This document shows, one piece after another, positions 16,158-23,082 of a DNA stretch of 26,457 nt (position 1 is the first letter of the stretch; the number at the start of each line of letters is the position of its first letter). The notes beneath the pieces were generated by a model. That model made no database searches. It was not told the DNA's origin and saw only the letters and a program-made list of their open reading frames with translations. The stretch is from an uncultured Peptoniphilus sp. Its GTDB lineage: Bacteria; Bacillota; Clostridia; Tissierellales; Peptoniphilaceae. The position numbers and the translations under genes were made by a program. Location: the NCBI GenBank assembly GCA_902465645.1, contig CABQNX010000016.1:1-26457 (forward strand), written 5' to 3'.

Positions 16158-17108
16158 TTATTCAAACATTTCACTAACTGATTTTGATGTGTTGATCCTC
16201 TTAATTGCTGATGCAAAAATTGGAGCAACAGACACAATATCAATCTTATCTATCTTCTTTTCTTCTGGAAGTTCAATAGTATCTGTGATTACAAATTTTT
16301 CTAGAGATGAGTTTTCTAGTCTTTCAATAGCTGGACCTGATAGAACTCCGTGAGTTGCAGCTCCATAAACTTTCTTTGCACCTCTAGATTTTAATGCGTC
16401 AGCTGCCTTAGTAATAGTTCCAGCAGTATCCGCAATGTCGTCAACAAGTATAACTGACTTACCTTCAACATCACCAATAATATTCATAACTTCAGACACA
16501 TTTGCCTTTGGTCTTCTCTTTTCAATAATGGCAATAGGAAGATTTAATTCATTGGCAAACTTTCTAGTTCTTGTAACTCCACCTAAGTCTGGAGAAACAA
16601 CTACAAAGTCGTCTTCATTTACAATATCCTTGAAGTATCTTGCAAGGTAAGGTACAGCAGTTAGGTGGTCAACAGGAATATCAAAGTAACCTTGGATTTG
16701 ACCAGCGTGAAGGTCCATAGCAACAACCCTGTCAGCTCCTGCTTTAGTAATTAGATTTGCAACAAGTTTTGAAGTTATAGGTTCTCTTGCCTTAGTCTTT
16801 CTATCTTGTCTTGCATATCCATAATAAGGAATAACTGCGTTGATTCTGCCAGCTGATGCCCTCTTTAAGCCATCAATTAAAATTAAAAGTTCCATTAAGT
16901 TGTCATTAACTGGTGAAGAAGTTGATTGGATAACAAAAACATCCTTACCTCTTACAGAAACTCCAATATCAATTGAAATTTCTCCATCAGAAAATGTGGA
17001 CACAGTACAAGCGCCCTTTTCAATTCCCATATTTTCACAAATTTTATCTACAAGACTAAGATTAGAATTTCCTGTAAATACTACAATATCTCCATTAACT
17101 GTGCTCAT
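16158..17108 (-). CDS. prs: Ribose-phosphate pyrophosphokinase
   Basis: Makes PRPP from ribose 5-phosphate and ATP for nucleotide, His and Trp synthesis. The 316-aa class I enzyme has the catalytic/metal motif DLHAGQIQGYFDIPVDHL (~130-147), SPDLGGVTRTRKFA (~170), the flexible-loop Lys/Arg residues in EKRRPKANVSE, and the PRPP-binding VILVDDIADTAGTITKAA (~218-235). GGAGG lies 8 nt before the ATG. Twelve nt separate it from glmU upstream. Confidence 0.97.
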   Translation of the reverse strand: MSTVNGDIVVFTGNSNLSLVDKICENMGIEKGACTVSTFSDGEISIDIGVSVRGKDVFVIQSTSSPVNDNLMELLILIDGLKRASAGRINAVIPYYGYARQDRKTKAREPITSKLVANLITKAGADRVVAMDLHAGQIQGYFDIPVDHLTAVPYLARYFKDIVNEDDFVVVSPDLGGVTRTRKFANELNLPIAIIEKRRPKANVSEVMNIIGDVEGKSVILVDDIADTAGTITKAADALKSRGAKKVYGAATHGVLSGPAIERLENSSLEKFVITDTIELPEEKKIDKIDIVSVAPIFASAIKRINTSKSVSEMFE

Positions 17109-17120
17109 TTCTATGTCCTC

Positions 17121-18500
17121 CTATTTGATAAATCCTTTTCTCTCAACCCAACCATCTATATTTTTTTGAGGTGCTCTCTCAAGAGAAAGTTGACCCTTCA
17201 AAACATTTTTTGTAATAGTAGACCCAGCAGCAACATAGCCGTTGTCCTCTACTTCAATTGGTGCCACTAAATTTGCATTAGAACCAATAAAGGCATTGTC
17301 GCCAACCTTGGCCCTAAACTTGTCTCTTCCATCATAATTAACAAAGACCACTCCGCAGCCTATGTTAACTCCACTACCCACATCAGCATCGCCTATGTAA
17401 GCAAGGTGGCTCATCTTTGACCCGTCTCCAACATTGGAATTTTTCACTTCAACAAAATTTCCAATCTTACAATTTTCTCCAACATGAGAATTTGGTCTCA
17501 AGTGGGCGTAAGGTCCCACTGTAGTTCCTCTTCCTATAGAAGAATCTTCTATTTCAGAAGACCTAATAATGACATCTTCTCCAATTGTTGAATTTTTTAT
17601 TGTAGAAGAATAAATTTCTGCCCCTTCTTTAATAACAGACTTCTTGTCAATGCGAGTGCCTGGGTAAATCATGACATCTCTTTCAATTGTAGCCCCGTAT
17701 TCAATATATGTGGACTTAGGATCAATAATCCCAACACCATTTATCATGTATTCCTTATTAATCTTTTTTTGTAGGATTTCTGCTGCAATAGATAACTCAT
17801 ATCTTGAATTAACTCCAAGGATTTCTCTTGTGTCCCTTAGCTTAAAGGAGTCAACCCTCTTGCCTTCCTCAACAAGAATTCCAAGAGTATCAGTAATATA
17901 CATCTCATTAGCTGCATTGTCAGTATCAATCTTTGAAAGAGCTGACTTTAGAGAAGAACCCTTAAAGGCAAAAATACCTGAATTAATTTCACGGATTAAC
18001 TTTTGCTTTTCACTTGCGTCCTTTTCCTCAACTATTGCAACAACATTTGCATTTTCATCCCTGACAATCCTGCCGTAGTTTGTAGGATCCTTCATATCAG
18101 CAGACAAAACTGTTATATCATTATTTCTCTCTTCGTGATATTTCAAAAAGCATGAAATAGTTGAATTAGAAATAATAGGAGTATCTCCATTTAATATAAT
18201 AACTGTGTCATCGTCTTCTATTTTATCAAGAGCATTCATAACGGCATAACCAGTGCCATAGGGCACGTCGTCGCCAATAGGTTGCTCAATAAATTCCACA
18301 TCTTTTTCGTCTTCGAAGGCCTCACAGACTTTTTCCTTGTTGTGTCCCACTACCACAAGATTCTTTTCAACTTGTGAATGCTTGCAAGAATTTAAGACAT
18401 AAAAAAGCATGGGTCTTCCAAGAATTTCATGAAGTACCTTTGGTTTTTTGGACTTCATTCTCGTTCCCTCTCCTGCTGCCAGGATAACTGAAACTTTCAT
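17121..18500 (-). CDS. glmU: Bifunctional GlmU (uridyltransferase / acetyltransferase)
   Basis: Makes UDP-N-acetylglucosamine from glucosamine 1-phosphate, acetyl-CoA and UTP for peptidoglycan and wall polymers. The 459-aa protein has an N-terminal nucleotidyltransferase domain (ILAAGEGTRMKSKKPKVLHE, residues 6-25; NGDTPI near 100; YGTGYAVMNA) and a C-terminal left-handed beta-helix of hexapeptide repeats from ~250, including RPNSHVGENCKIGNFVEVKN and the acetyl-transfer region with GCGVVFVNYDG. GAGGTG precedes the ATG. First gene of the operon, behind its own promoter. Confidence 0.97.
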   Translation of the reverse strand: MKVSVILAAGEGTRMKSKKPKVLHEILGRPMLFYVLNSCKHSQVEKNLVVVGHNKEKVCEAFEDEKDVEFIEQPIGDDVPYGTGYAVMNALDKIEDDDTVIILNGDTPIISNSTISCFLKYHEERNNDITVLSADMKDPTNYGRIVRDENANVVAIVEEKDASEKQKLIREINSGIFAFKGSSLKSALSKIDTDNAANEMYITDTLGILVEEGKRVDSFKLRDTREILGVNSRYELSIAAEILQKKINKEYMINGVGIIDPKSTYIEYGATIERDVMIYPGTRIDKKSVIKEGAEIYSSTIKNSTIGEDVIIRSSEIEDSSIGRGTTVGPYAHLRPNSHVGENCKIGNFVEVKNSNVGDGSKMSHLAYIGDADVGSGVNIGCGVVFVNYDGRDKFRAKVGDNAFIGSNANLVAPIEVEDNGYVAAGSTITKNVLKGQLSLERAPQKNIDGWVERKGFIK

Positions 18501-18528
18501 AAAACACCTCTTTTTATTTACTGCTTAC

Positions 18529-18558
18529 ATTATAACTAAGATTGACTCTTATATTCAA
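18529..18558 (-). promoter_or_regulatory. Sigma-A-type promoter of the glmU operon
   Basis: On the minus strand TTGAAT (18558-18553), an 18-nt spacer, then consensus TATAAT (18534-18529). The start of transcription would be near 18522, about 20 nt before the glmU start codon and just ahead of its ribosome binding site. Confidence 0.6.
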
Positions 18559-18664
18559 GAAAATTTCACAATTAATTTATATTTCAGTCTTTTAGGAGAT
18601 ATTTTCATTTTATTTGTAAAATTAATTTTAAATTTCAAATAATTTGTCCTATTTCATTAGATTT

Positions 18665-18866
18665 AAAATTTTTATAAAGTCTTAAATTTTTATATAGTCA
18701 CAATTTTTTATAGAATCATAATTATCTGTGAAGTCACAAATTTTTATCACTTTAATAATTATTTATAAGGCCACAAATTTTTATAAAGTCATAATTAACT
18801 ATGAGGTCATAAATTTTTTAAGTCACAATTATTTATGAAGTTGTATTTTTTTATCATGTCGCATAA
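18665..18866. repeat. Degenerate 18-bp tandem repeats, about 11 units
   Basis: Between glmU and the cysK leader the sequence divides into successive units of 16-20 bp close to AATTTTTATAAAGTCATA, many ending AGTCAYA. Units alternate between AATTTTTATA- and ATTATTTATGA-type starts, giving a 36-bp super-period. No ORF or terminator is evident. The style resembles the 36-bp periodic block at 3018-3184. Confidence 0.6.
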
Positions 18867-18929
18867 ATTTCAAAACTTTGGGGAGTGCATAAAATGAGCA
18901 AAAAAATTTAGCATAACCAATTTTTTTGG

Positions 18930-19078
18930 ACTTCCAGCGCGTGGGGTTAATAGGGGTGGTTTAGGGAGGGGGATACCACAAGGCACAAGCAAGTGGCCTC
19001 GCAATGCCCCCCTGTGCCCGAATGGGTATAGGCCCCTCCTTATAATATATAAAACCTTATGTTTTAAAAATTTTTCTT
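18930..19078 (+). ncRNA. Candidate structured non-coding RNA (GC-rich island)
   Basis: Within an otherwise very AT-rich gap, ~18936-19040 is strikingly GC-rich and self-complementary. Seen by eye: GGAGGGG (18965-18971) pairs with CCCCTCC (19033-19039). ATACC (18973-18977) pairs with GGTAT (19025-19029), which stacks inside it. GGCACA (18982-18987) pairs with TGTGCC (19013-19018). CCAC (18976-18979) could alternatively pair with GTGG (18993-18996). Upstream is CCAGCGCGTGG, which can form a small hairpin. Downstream TAAAAC/GTTTTA (19050-19066) followed by T-rich sequence may be a weak terminator for a plus-strand RNA. No ORF explains it. No T-box, S-box, RNase P, 6S, SRP or tmRNA signature was recognised. 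A raiA-type motif is a guess only. Strand is uncertain because the helices work on both strands. Confidence 0.55.
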
Positions 19079-19089
19079 TAAACTTATCC

Positions 19090-19118
19090 TTGACAAATAA
19101 ATTTTTTAATAGTATAGT
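19090..19118 (+). promoter_or_regulatory. Strong sigma-A promoter of the cys leader
   Basis: Perfect -35 TTGACA (19090-19095), a 17-nt spacer and TATAGT (19113-19118). Transcription should start near 19125, about 20 nt before the leader ORF. This is the best promoter match in the window. Confidence 0.8.
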
Positions 19119-19144
19119 CGAAACATATTGAAGAGGCGATAAAA

Positions 19145-19216
19145 ATGAAAAACTTAAATAACTTTAAAAATTTCACAAGCCAAGCATTCTGTTGTTGTTC
19201 TATAAAAATTTTATAG
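19145..19216 (+). CDS. Cysteine-rich leader peptide of the cysK attenuator
   Basis: A 23-codon ORF between the leader promoter and the terminator. It begins ATG AAA AAC TTA, reads MKNLNNFKNF, then TSQAF, then Cys-Cys-Cys from three adjacent TGT codons (19190-19198), then SIKIL and a TAG stop (19214-19216). AAGAGG (19131-19136) is 8 nt before the ATG and forms a reasonable ribosome binding site. Three Cys in a row are very unlikely by chance in a 23-residue ORF, and the downstream genes make cysteine. The inference is that ribosome stalling at these codons senses charged Cys-tRNA. There is no second ORF of this kind in the gap. Confidence 0.8.
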   Translation: MKNLNNFKNFTSQAFCCCSIKIL

Positions 19217-19302
19217 GACTTATTTGAATGTGAATCAATATTTTAAAATTTTATTCTATAATAGGACAGAATGTTAAGAAAGATTTTAAGAGTATATGAT
19301 TT
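19185..19302 (+). promoter_or_regulatory. Alternative RNA pairings of the cys attenuator (antiterminator)
   Basis: Seen by eye, not computed. The terminator's 5' side (19283-19302) can pair instead with 19232-19249: TTAAAAT with ATTTTAA (7 bp), two further pairs, a bulged G, three pairs, then GAATC against GATTT (5 pairs including one G-U). That helix would sequester the terminator arm. Its apical part can hold ATTCT (19253-19257) with AGAAT (19268-19272). CATTCTGT (19185-19192), which includes the first Cys codon, is exactly complementary to ACAGAATG (19266-19273) and would compete with that apical hairpin. A ribosome stalled on the Cys codons would cover 19185-19192 and leave the antiterminator free. 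Confidence 0.6.
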
Positions 19303-19319
19303 CATATACTCTTTTTTTT
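19288..19319 (+). terminator. Attenuator terminator before cysK
   Basis: An 11-bp stem AAGAGTATATG / CATATACTCTT with loop ATTT (19299-19302) and a run of eight T (19312-19319). It lies 72 nt after the leader-peptide stop and 23 nt before the cysK ATG, so it can only be a regulatory terminator inside the cys transcript. Confidence 0.88.
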
Positions 19320-19342
19320 ATGGATTTATTGGAGGAAAGAAA

Positions 19343-20233
19343 ATGACAAAATTATTAGAAACAGTTGGACAATCAAAATTAGTACAATTAGAAAACATTG
19401 GTGGAGGAAAGATTTTTGTAAAAGTAGAAAAATCTAACCCAGCAGGATCTGTTAAAGACAGGGCTGCCCTATACATGATCAAGGGTGCCATCGAAGACGG
19501 ATCATTAAAGGAAGGCATGGAAATAGTTGAACCAACAAGTGGCAACACAGGCATCGCCATTGCCATGATTGGTCGTGCCCTTGGTTACAAGGTAAATATT
19601 GTAATGCCAGAATCTATGTCAATTGAAAGAAGAAGACTCATTGAAGCCTTTGGAGCTAAGCTAATCCTTACAGGAGAAGGCGGAATGCAAGCAGCTGTAG
19701 ATAAGGCAAAAGAACTTGTATCTACAGGTAACTACTTCATGCCAAACCAATTTGAAAATAAATACAACGCTGTGGCCCACGAAGAAACAACTGGCCCAGA
19801 AATTTATGAAGATCTAAAGGACATCACAGGCTTTATAGCAGGAATTGGAACTGGAGGAACTGTAACAGGAGTTGGAAGATTTTTAAAATCAAAGGATGAA
19901 AATATAAAAGTTTGGGGACTTGAACCAGATGAATCTCCACTTCTTACAAGAGGAGAAGCTGGCGGCCACAAGATTCAAGGAATTGGAGCAAACTTTGTGC
20001 CAGGAGTTCTAGACACAAAATTATTAGACAAGACAATCACAGTTAAATCAGAAGAAGCAATAGAAATGGCAAGAAGACTTTCTCGTGAAGAAGGACTACT
20101 TGTTGGTATCTCAGCTGGTGCCAATGTTGTAGGTGCACTAAAAATGCAAGAGGAACTTGGTGGAAATATTGTCACAGTAGCACCTGATACAGCTGAAAGA
20201 TATATGTCCACTGACCTTTTTAAGAATGCTTAA
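19343..20233 (+). CDS. cysK: Cysteine synthase (O-acetylserine sulfhydrylase)
   Basis: Makes cysteine from O-acetylserine and sulfide using PLP. The 296-aa fold-type II enzyme has the PLP lysine Lys38 in NPAGSVKDRAAL, the substrate loop PTSGNTG (64-70), the phosphate-binding GIGTGGTVTG (167-176), and GISAGAN near the C-terminus. The longest frame starts at 19271, but that ATG lies in the leader, has no ribosome binding site and would run through the terminator. GGAGG (19331-19335) 7 nt before 19343 fixes the start. It overlaps cysE by 8 bp. It is controlled, by inference, through the leader peptide and terminator upstream. Confidence 0.97.
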   Translation: MTKLLETVGQSKLVQLENIGGGKIFVKVEKSNPAGSVKDRAALYMIKGAIEDGSLKEGMEIVEPTSGNTGIAIAMIGRALGYKVNIVMPESMSIERRRLIEAFGAKLILTGEGGMQAAVDKAKELVSTGNYFMPNQFENKYNAVAHEETTGPEIYEDLKDITGFIAGIGTGGTVTGVGRFLKSKDENIKVWGLEPDESPLLTRGEAGGHKIQGIGANFVPGVLDTKLLDKTITVKSEEAIEMARRLSREEGLLVGISAGANVVGALKMQEELGGNIVTVAPDTAERYMSTDLFKNA

Positions 20234-20777
20234 ATATTTTAAAAAAATTAAGGAATATGGGGAATTTATCTTATTAAAGGACCCAGCCTGTAAAAGTTTA
20301 TTTGAGGCAATCTTTATGTATCCCATAGTTTCTTGCATGGTGAGACACAGGATTGCCCACTACTTTTATGAAAAAAATCACACTACACTTGCAAGATGGA
20401 TTTCACAAAGGGCCAGGAAAAAAACTGGGATTGAAATCCATCCAGGTGCCAAAATTGGCAAGAACCTCTTCATTGATCACGGCATGGCTGTGGTCATTGG
20501 AGAGACTGCCGAGATTGGGGACAATTGTCACATGTATCACAACATAACCCTTGGTGGAACAGGCAATGAAAAGGAAAAGAAGAGGCACCCCACAGTGGGA
20601 AATAACGTTATAATAGGGACGGGAGCCACAGTCCTTGGTCCAGTGACAATTGGCGACGGTGCAAAAATTGGGGCAGGTGCCTTGGTACTTAAGGACATCC
20701 CTGCCAACTCAACTGCAGTGGGAGTTCCTGCTGAAGTGGTTAAATTTCACGATCCAAGCGAGAATAAGTTCCACTAA
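20226..20777 (+). CDS. cysE: Serine O-acetyltransferase
   Basis: Acetylates serine with acetyl-CoA to give the CysK substrate O-acetylserine. The 183-aa short form has the N-terminal KDPACKSLFEAI helix region (the family's RDPA box), then a left-handed beta-helix of hexapeptide repeats (IHPGAKIGKNLFIDHG, IGETAEIGDN). Catalytic His85 is in DHG and His105 in MYHNITLGGTG. The C-terminal tail (after ~172) is short. The start codon lies 8 bp inside cysK with no clear ribosome binding site, so translation probably depends on cysK, as suits enzymes that form the cysteine synthase complex. Confidence 0.96.
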   Translation: MLKYFKKIKEYGEFILLKDPACKSLFEAIFMYPIVSCMVRHRIAHYFYEKNHTTLARWISQRARKKTGIEIHPGAKIGKNLFIDHGMAVVIGETAEIGDNCHMYHNITLGGTGNEKEKKRHPTVGNNVIIGTGATVLGPVTIGDGAKIGAGALVLKDIPANSTAVGVPAEVVKFHDPSENKFH

Positions 20778-20812
20778 TTTATTTTTTATTAAATTTTATT
20801 TATGGAGGTAAT

Positions 20813-21643
20813 ATGTTTAAAATAGGTCCCCATCTTTCTACATCAAGGGGCTACACCAATATGGGAAAGGATGCCCTAAAAATTTCTGCCACAACTTTTC
20901 AATTTTTTTCACGAAACCCAAGAGGTTCCAAGATGAAAAAATTAGACGAAGAAGACATAAGAGGCCTAATGGACCTTGCAAGAGAAAACAAGTTTGGACC
21001 ATTAATTGCTCATGCTCCTTACACACTAAATCCTTGCTCATCAACAGAAAGTGTAAGAGAGTTTGCCAACCTAGTTCTGGCAGAAGACTTGGAAAGGCTA
21101 AGGTATTTTGAAAACACCTACTACAACCTTCATCCAGGTTCCCACACAGGACTTGGCATTGACGCGGCAATAGAAATAATTTCTGCCCAATTAAATTTAG
21201 TTCTAAGGGAAGACCAAGAGACCCTAGTCCTCCTTGAAACCATGTCAGGCAAGGGAACAGAAGTTGGATCAAAGTTTGAAGAAATCGGACGAATAATAGA
21301 AGGAGTTCACTTAAAAGAAAAAGTTGGCGTCTGCCTTGATACCTGCCACGTCCACGAGGCCGGCTACGACATAGTAGGTGACCTTGATGGTGTTTTAGAT
21401 GAATTCGATAAACACATTGGACTGGATAAACTCTACGCCATCCACCTAAACGACTCCAAAAACGAAAGAGGAGCCCACAAAGACAGACACGAAGTCATAG
21501 GCAAGGGAAAAATTGGTCTTGAAGCTCTTGAGAGAATCATAAACCACGAAAAATTAAGAGACCTTCCCTTTTACCTAGAAACACCTCAAGACCTAGAAGG
21601 TCACAAGGAAGAAATAGAACTTTTAAGAAGCCTTCGCAAATAA
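20813..21643 (+). CDS. nfo: Endonuclease IV (AP endonuclease)
   Basis: Cleaves DNA at abasic sites in base-excision repair. The 276-aa TIM-barrel enzyme has all the zinc-ligand motifs of family 2: IAHAPYTLN, NLHPGSHTG, LLETMSGKGTEVG, CLDTCHVHEAGYD, and IHLNDSKNERGAHKDRHEVI near the C-terminus, ending with FYLETPQ. GGAGG is 4 nt before the ATG. Only 35 nt separate it from cysE with no terminator, so it is probably read from the cys promoter, which would place a repair enzyme under cysteine-responsive control. A convergent terminator follows. Confidence 0.96.
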   Translation: MFKIGPHLSTSRGYTNMGKDALKISATTFQFFSRNPRGSKMKKLDEEDIRGLMDLARENKFGPLIAHAPYTLNPCSSTESVREFANLVLAEDLERLRYFENTYYNLHPGSHTGLGIDAAIEIISAQLNLVLREDQETLVLLETMSGKGTEVGSKFEEIGRIIEGVHLKEKVGVCLDTCHVHEAGYDIVGDLDGVLDEFDKHIGLDKLYAIHLNDSKNERGAHKDRHEVIGKGKIGLEALERIINHEKLRDLPFYLETPQDLEGHKEEIELLRSLRK

Positions 21644-21678
21644 TATTTCACAAATTAATTTTTAATAAAACCATCCTA

Positions 21679-21708
21679 CAAATTGACATAGAACAAATTG
21701 ACATAGAA
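21679..21708 (+). repeat. 15-bp exact tandem duplication
   Basis: CAAATTGACATAGAA occurs twice in a row immediately before the nfo terminator. Each copy contains TTGACA, but no -10 follows at the right distance, so it is not scored as a promoter. It looks like a local replication-slippage duplication. Confidence 0.7.
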
Positions 21709-21743
21709 AAAGAGAACTCACGTGAAAAATGAGTTCTCTTTTT
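21708..21743. terminator. Bidirectional terminator between nfo and the transporter (copy 1)
   Basis: The stem AAAAGAGAACTCA / TGAGTTCTCTTTT (13 bp) has loop CGTGAAAAA. A-rich and T-rich flanks allow it to end transcripts from both convergent genes. The same 36 nt recur exactly at 25300-25335. Confidence 0.9.
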
Positions 21744-21747
21744 TGAT

Positions 21748-23013
21748 TTAAAACATATTCATTAATTTAGGAATTAAAGTTTTTAGTGATGAGAAAGTCA
21801 TTATTAAAACGAAAACATAACTTATTGTCATAGCAATTTTTAATACAGTTGGATCCTTGTAACCTTCATTTACATCCTTTCTCCAGATTAAAAGAGTTAC
21901 AAAAAGTCCACCGACTGGTGTAGCAATAGATGTAGCTAAGTTCGCTATAAAAATTAACTGTATTGGAGAACCGTTAAAAACATAGGCTACTATCATACTA
22001 AATACTAAAGCTGCTAGACAACCATTTCTAACTAATTCTGATTCTAACTTTACTTCTTTTTGCATTCCCGCATTTAATAAAACAATTCCTCTTTGTGTGT
22101 TACCAATTAATGAAGAAAAACCTGCACCTAAGAGGGCTGCTCCCATAATATAGTTAGCTGCCTTGCCCATCATAGGAACTAAAAGAGCGGCAAGTTGTGC
22201 TGGAGCTTTTATTTTCTCCCCTGTTGGATGAAGTACAACTGCACCTACTAAGATTATTGCACCCGAAATTAGAACAACACTAATAATGTGAACAAGAGCA
22301 TCGGTAAACATAACGCCGTTAAATAAGTCTTCTTTATTCCACTTTTTTTCTTGTCCTAAATATGTGTTATAAATTCCAGCAGTTATGGCTGCATTTGTTG
22401 AAATAAATGCAAGAGCAGTTCCAATACTACCTTCAGGAACTTTAAAAGATGTAAGTCCTGTTACCAGTCCTTTAGGATCAGGTCCACCAACTCCAAATAG
22501 AGTTATATAAAATGCAACAATCATACCAAGTATACAGAATGTGATAACCTTTTCAACCTTACTATAAACATTCTTACTGAAATAGCAATAGATTACTATT
22601 GCAACCATTATAGCCGAACCTATCTTCCAGTCTATTCCGAATATAAGATTCATACCTGCCCCAGTACCTGAGATATTTCCCATAGTAAAAAATAAACAAG
22701 CTATAAAAGTAGCTATCCCTACTATTCCAGAAGCTACTGGTCCGTAATACTTGTGAATTGCATGTATGGTCGGTAGGCCTGTTGTAATTGCCAGTCTATT
22801 TGTAACCATCATAAAGGTAATTCCCATAAAAATAATCGGGATCAAAAGCCAGATTAAATCATAACCATAATTTCCACCTATCATTGCAGCTGTTGTAACT
22901 GCTCCAGGTCCAATTACAATTCCAGTAGCTATAAGACCAGGTCCTATTCTTTTAACAAGTTCTTTAAAGGGTAACTTCTTTACACCTTCTCCTATAACTT
23001 TATTATTATCCAT
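21748..23013 (-). CDS. Nramp-fold transporter lacking the canonical metal-site motifs
   Basis: A 421-aa membrane protein with about 11 hydrophobic segments and the overall Nramp/MntH pattern (KRIGPGLIATGIVIGPGAVTTA, then GYDLIWLLIPI). In true Nramp metal transporters the first segment carries DPGN and the sixth MPH. Here the first reads GPGA (Gly35 in place of Asp), and the sixth-segment region reads AFISTNAAITAGIYNTYL with no MPH. So a divalent-metal role is doubtful. The family also includes members that carry Mg2+ or have no known substrate. It sits downstream of an aldolase with a LacI-type regulator, which points to an organic nutrient. The longest frame begins inside a terminator hairpin; ATG 23013, 7 nt after AGGGG, is the likely start. 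Confidence 0.85.
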   Translation of the reverse strand: MDNNKVIGEGVKKLPFKELVKRIGPGLIATGIVIGPGAVTTAAMIGGNYGYDLIWLLIPIIFMGITFMMVTNRLAITTGLPTIHAIHKYYGPVASGIVGIATFIACLFFTMGNISGTGAGMNLIFGIDWKIGSAIMVAIVIYCYFSKNVYSKVEKVITFCILGMIVAFYITLFGVGGPDPKGLVTGLTSFKVPEGSIGTALAFISTNAAITAGIYNTYLGQEKKWNKEDLFNGVMFTDALVHIISVVLISGAIILVGAVVLHPTGEKIKAPAQLAALLVPMMGKAANYIMGAALLGAGFSSLIGNTQRGIVLLNAGMQKEVKLESELVRNGCLAALVFSMIVAYVFNGSPIQLIFIANLATSIATPVGGLFVTLLIWRKDVNEGYKDPTVLKIAMTISYVFVLIMTFSSLKTLIPKLMNMF

Positions 23014-23033
23014 TTTTAAGCCCCTTTTTTTGT

Positions 23034-23068
23034 AAAAAAATCCTCTGCTCTGCAACAGAGTCAGAGGA
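23034..23068 (-). terminator. Internal terminator between aldolase and transporter genes
   Basis: On the minus strand TCCTCTG, a single bulged A, CTCTG, loop TTG, then CAGAGCAGAGGA, followed by seven T (23040-23034). It starts 15 nt after the aldolase stop and 21 nt before the transporter start. It would reduce transporter expression relative to the aldolase, or be antiterminated. Confidence 0.88.
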
Positions 23069-23082
23069 CTTTTTAAATTCTC

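Noticed and set aside
18930..19060. T-box leader (GGGGTGG looked like part of the T-box sequence)
   Set aside because: The conserved T-box core with ACCGCG is absent, and this segment precedes the cys promoter rather than lying in its transcript.
19271..20233. Longer cysK starting at 19271
   Set aside because: No ribosome binding site, the extra 24 residues are encoded by the leader terminator hairpin, and a well-spaced GGAGG marks the ATG at 19343.
21679..21708. Tandem promoters from the two TTGACA words
   Set aside because: No -10 box lies 16-18 nt downstream; the sequence runs straight into a terminator stem.
23014..23055. N-terminal extension of the transporter
   Set aside because: It is encoded by the terminator hairpin after the aldolase gene. 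ATG 23013 has the ribosome binding site, and the extension does not resemble the family.
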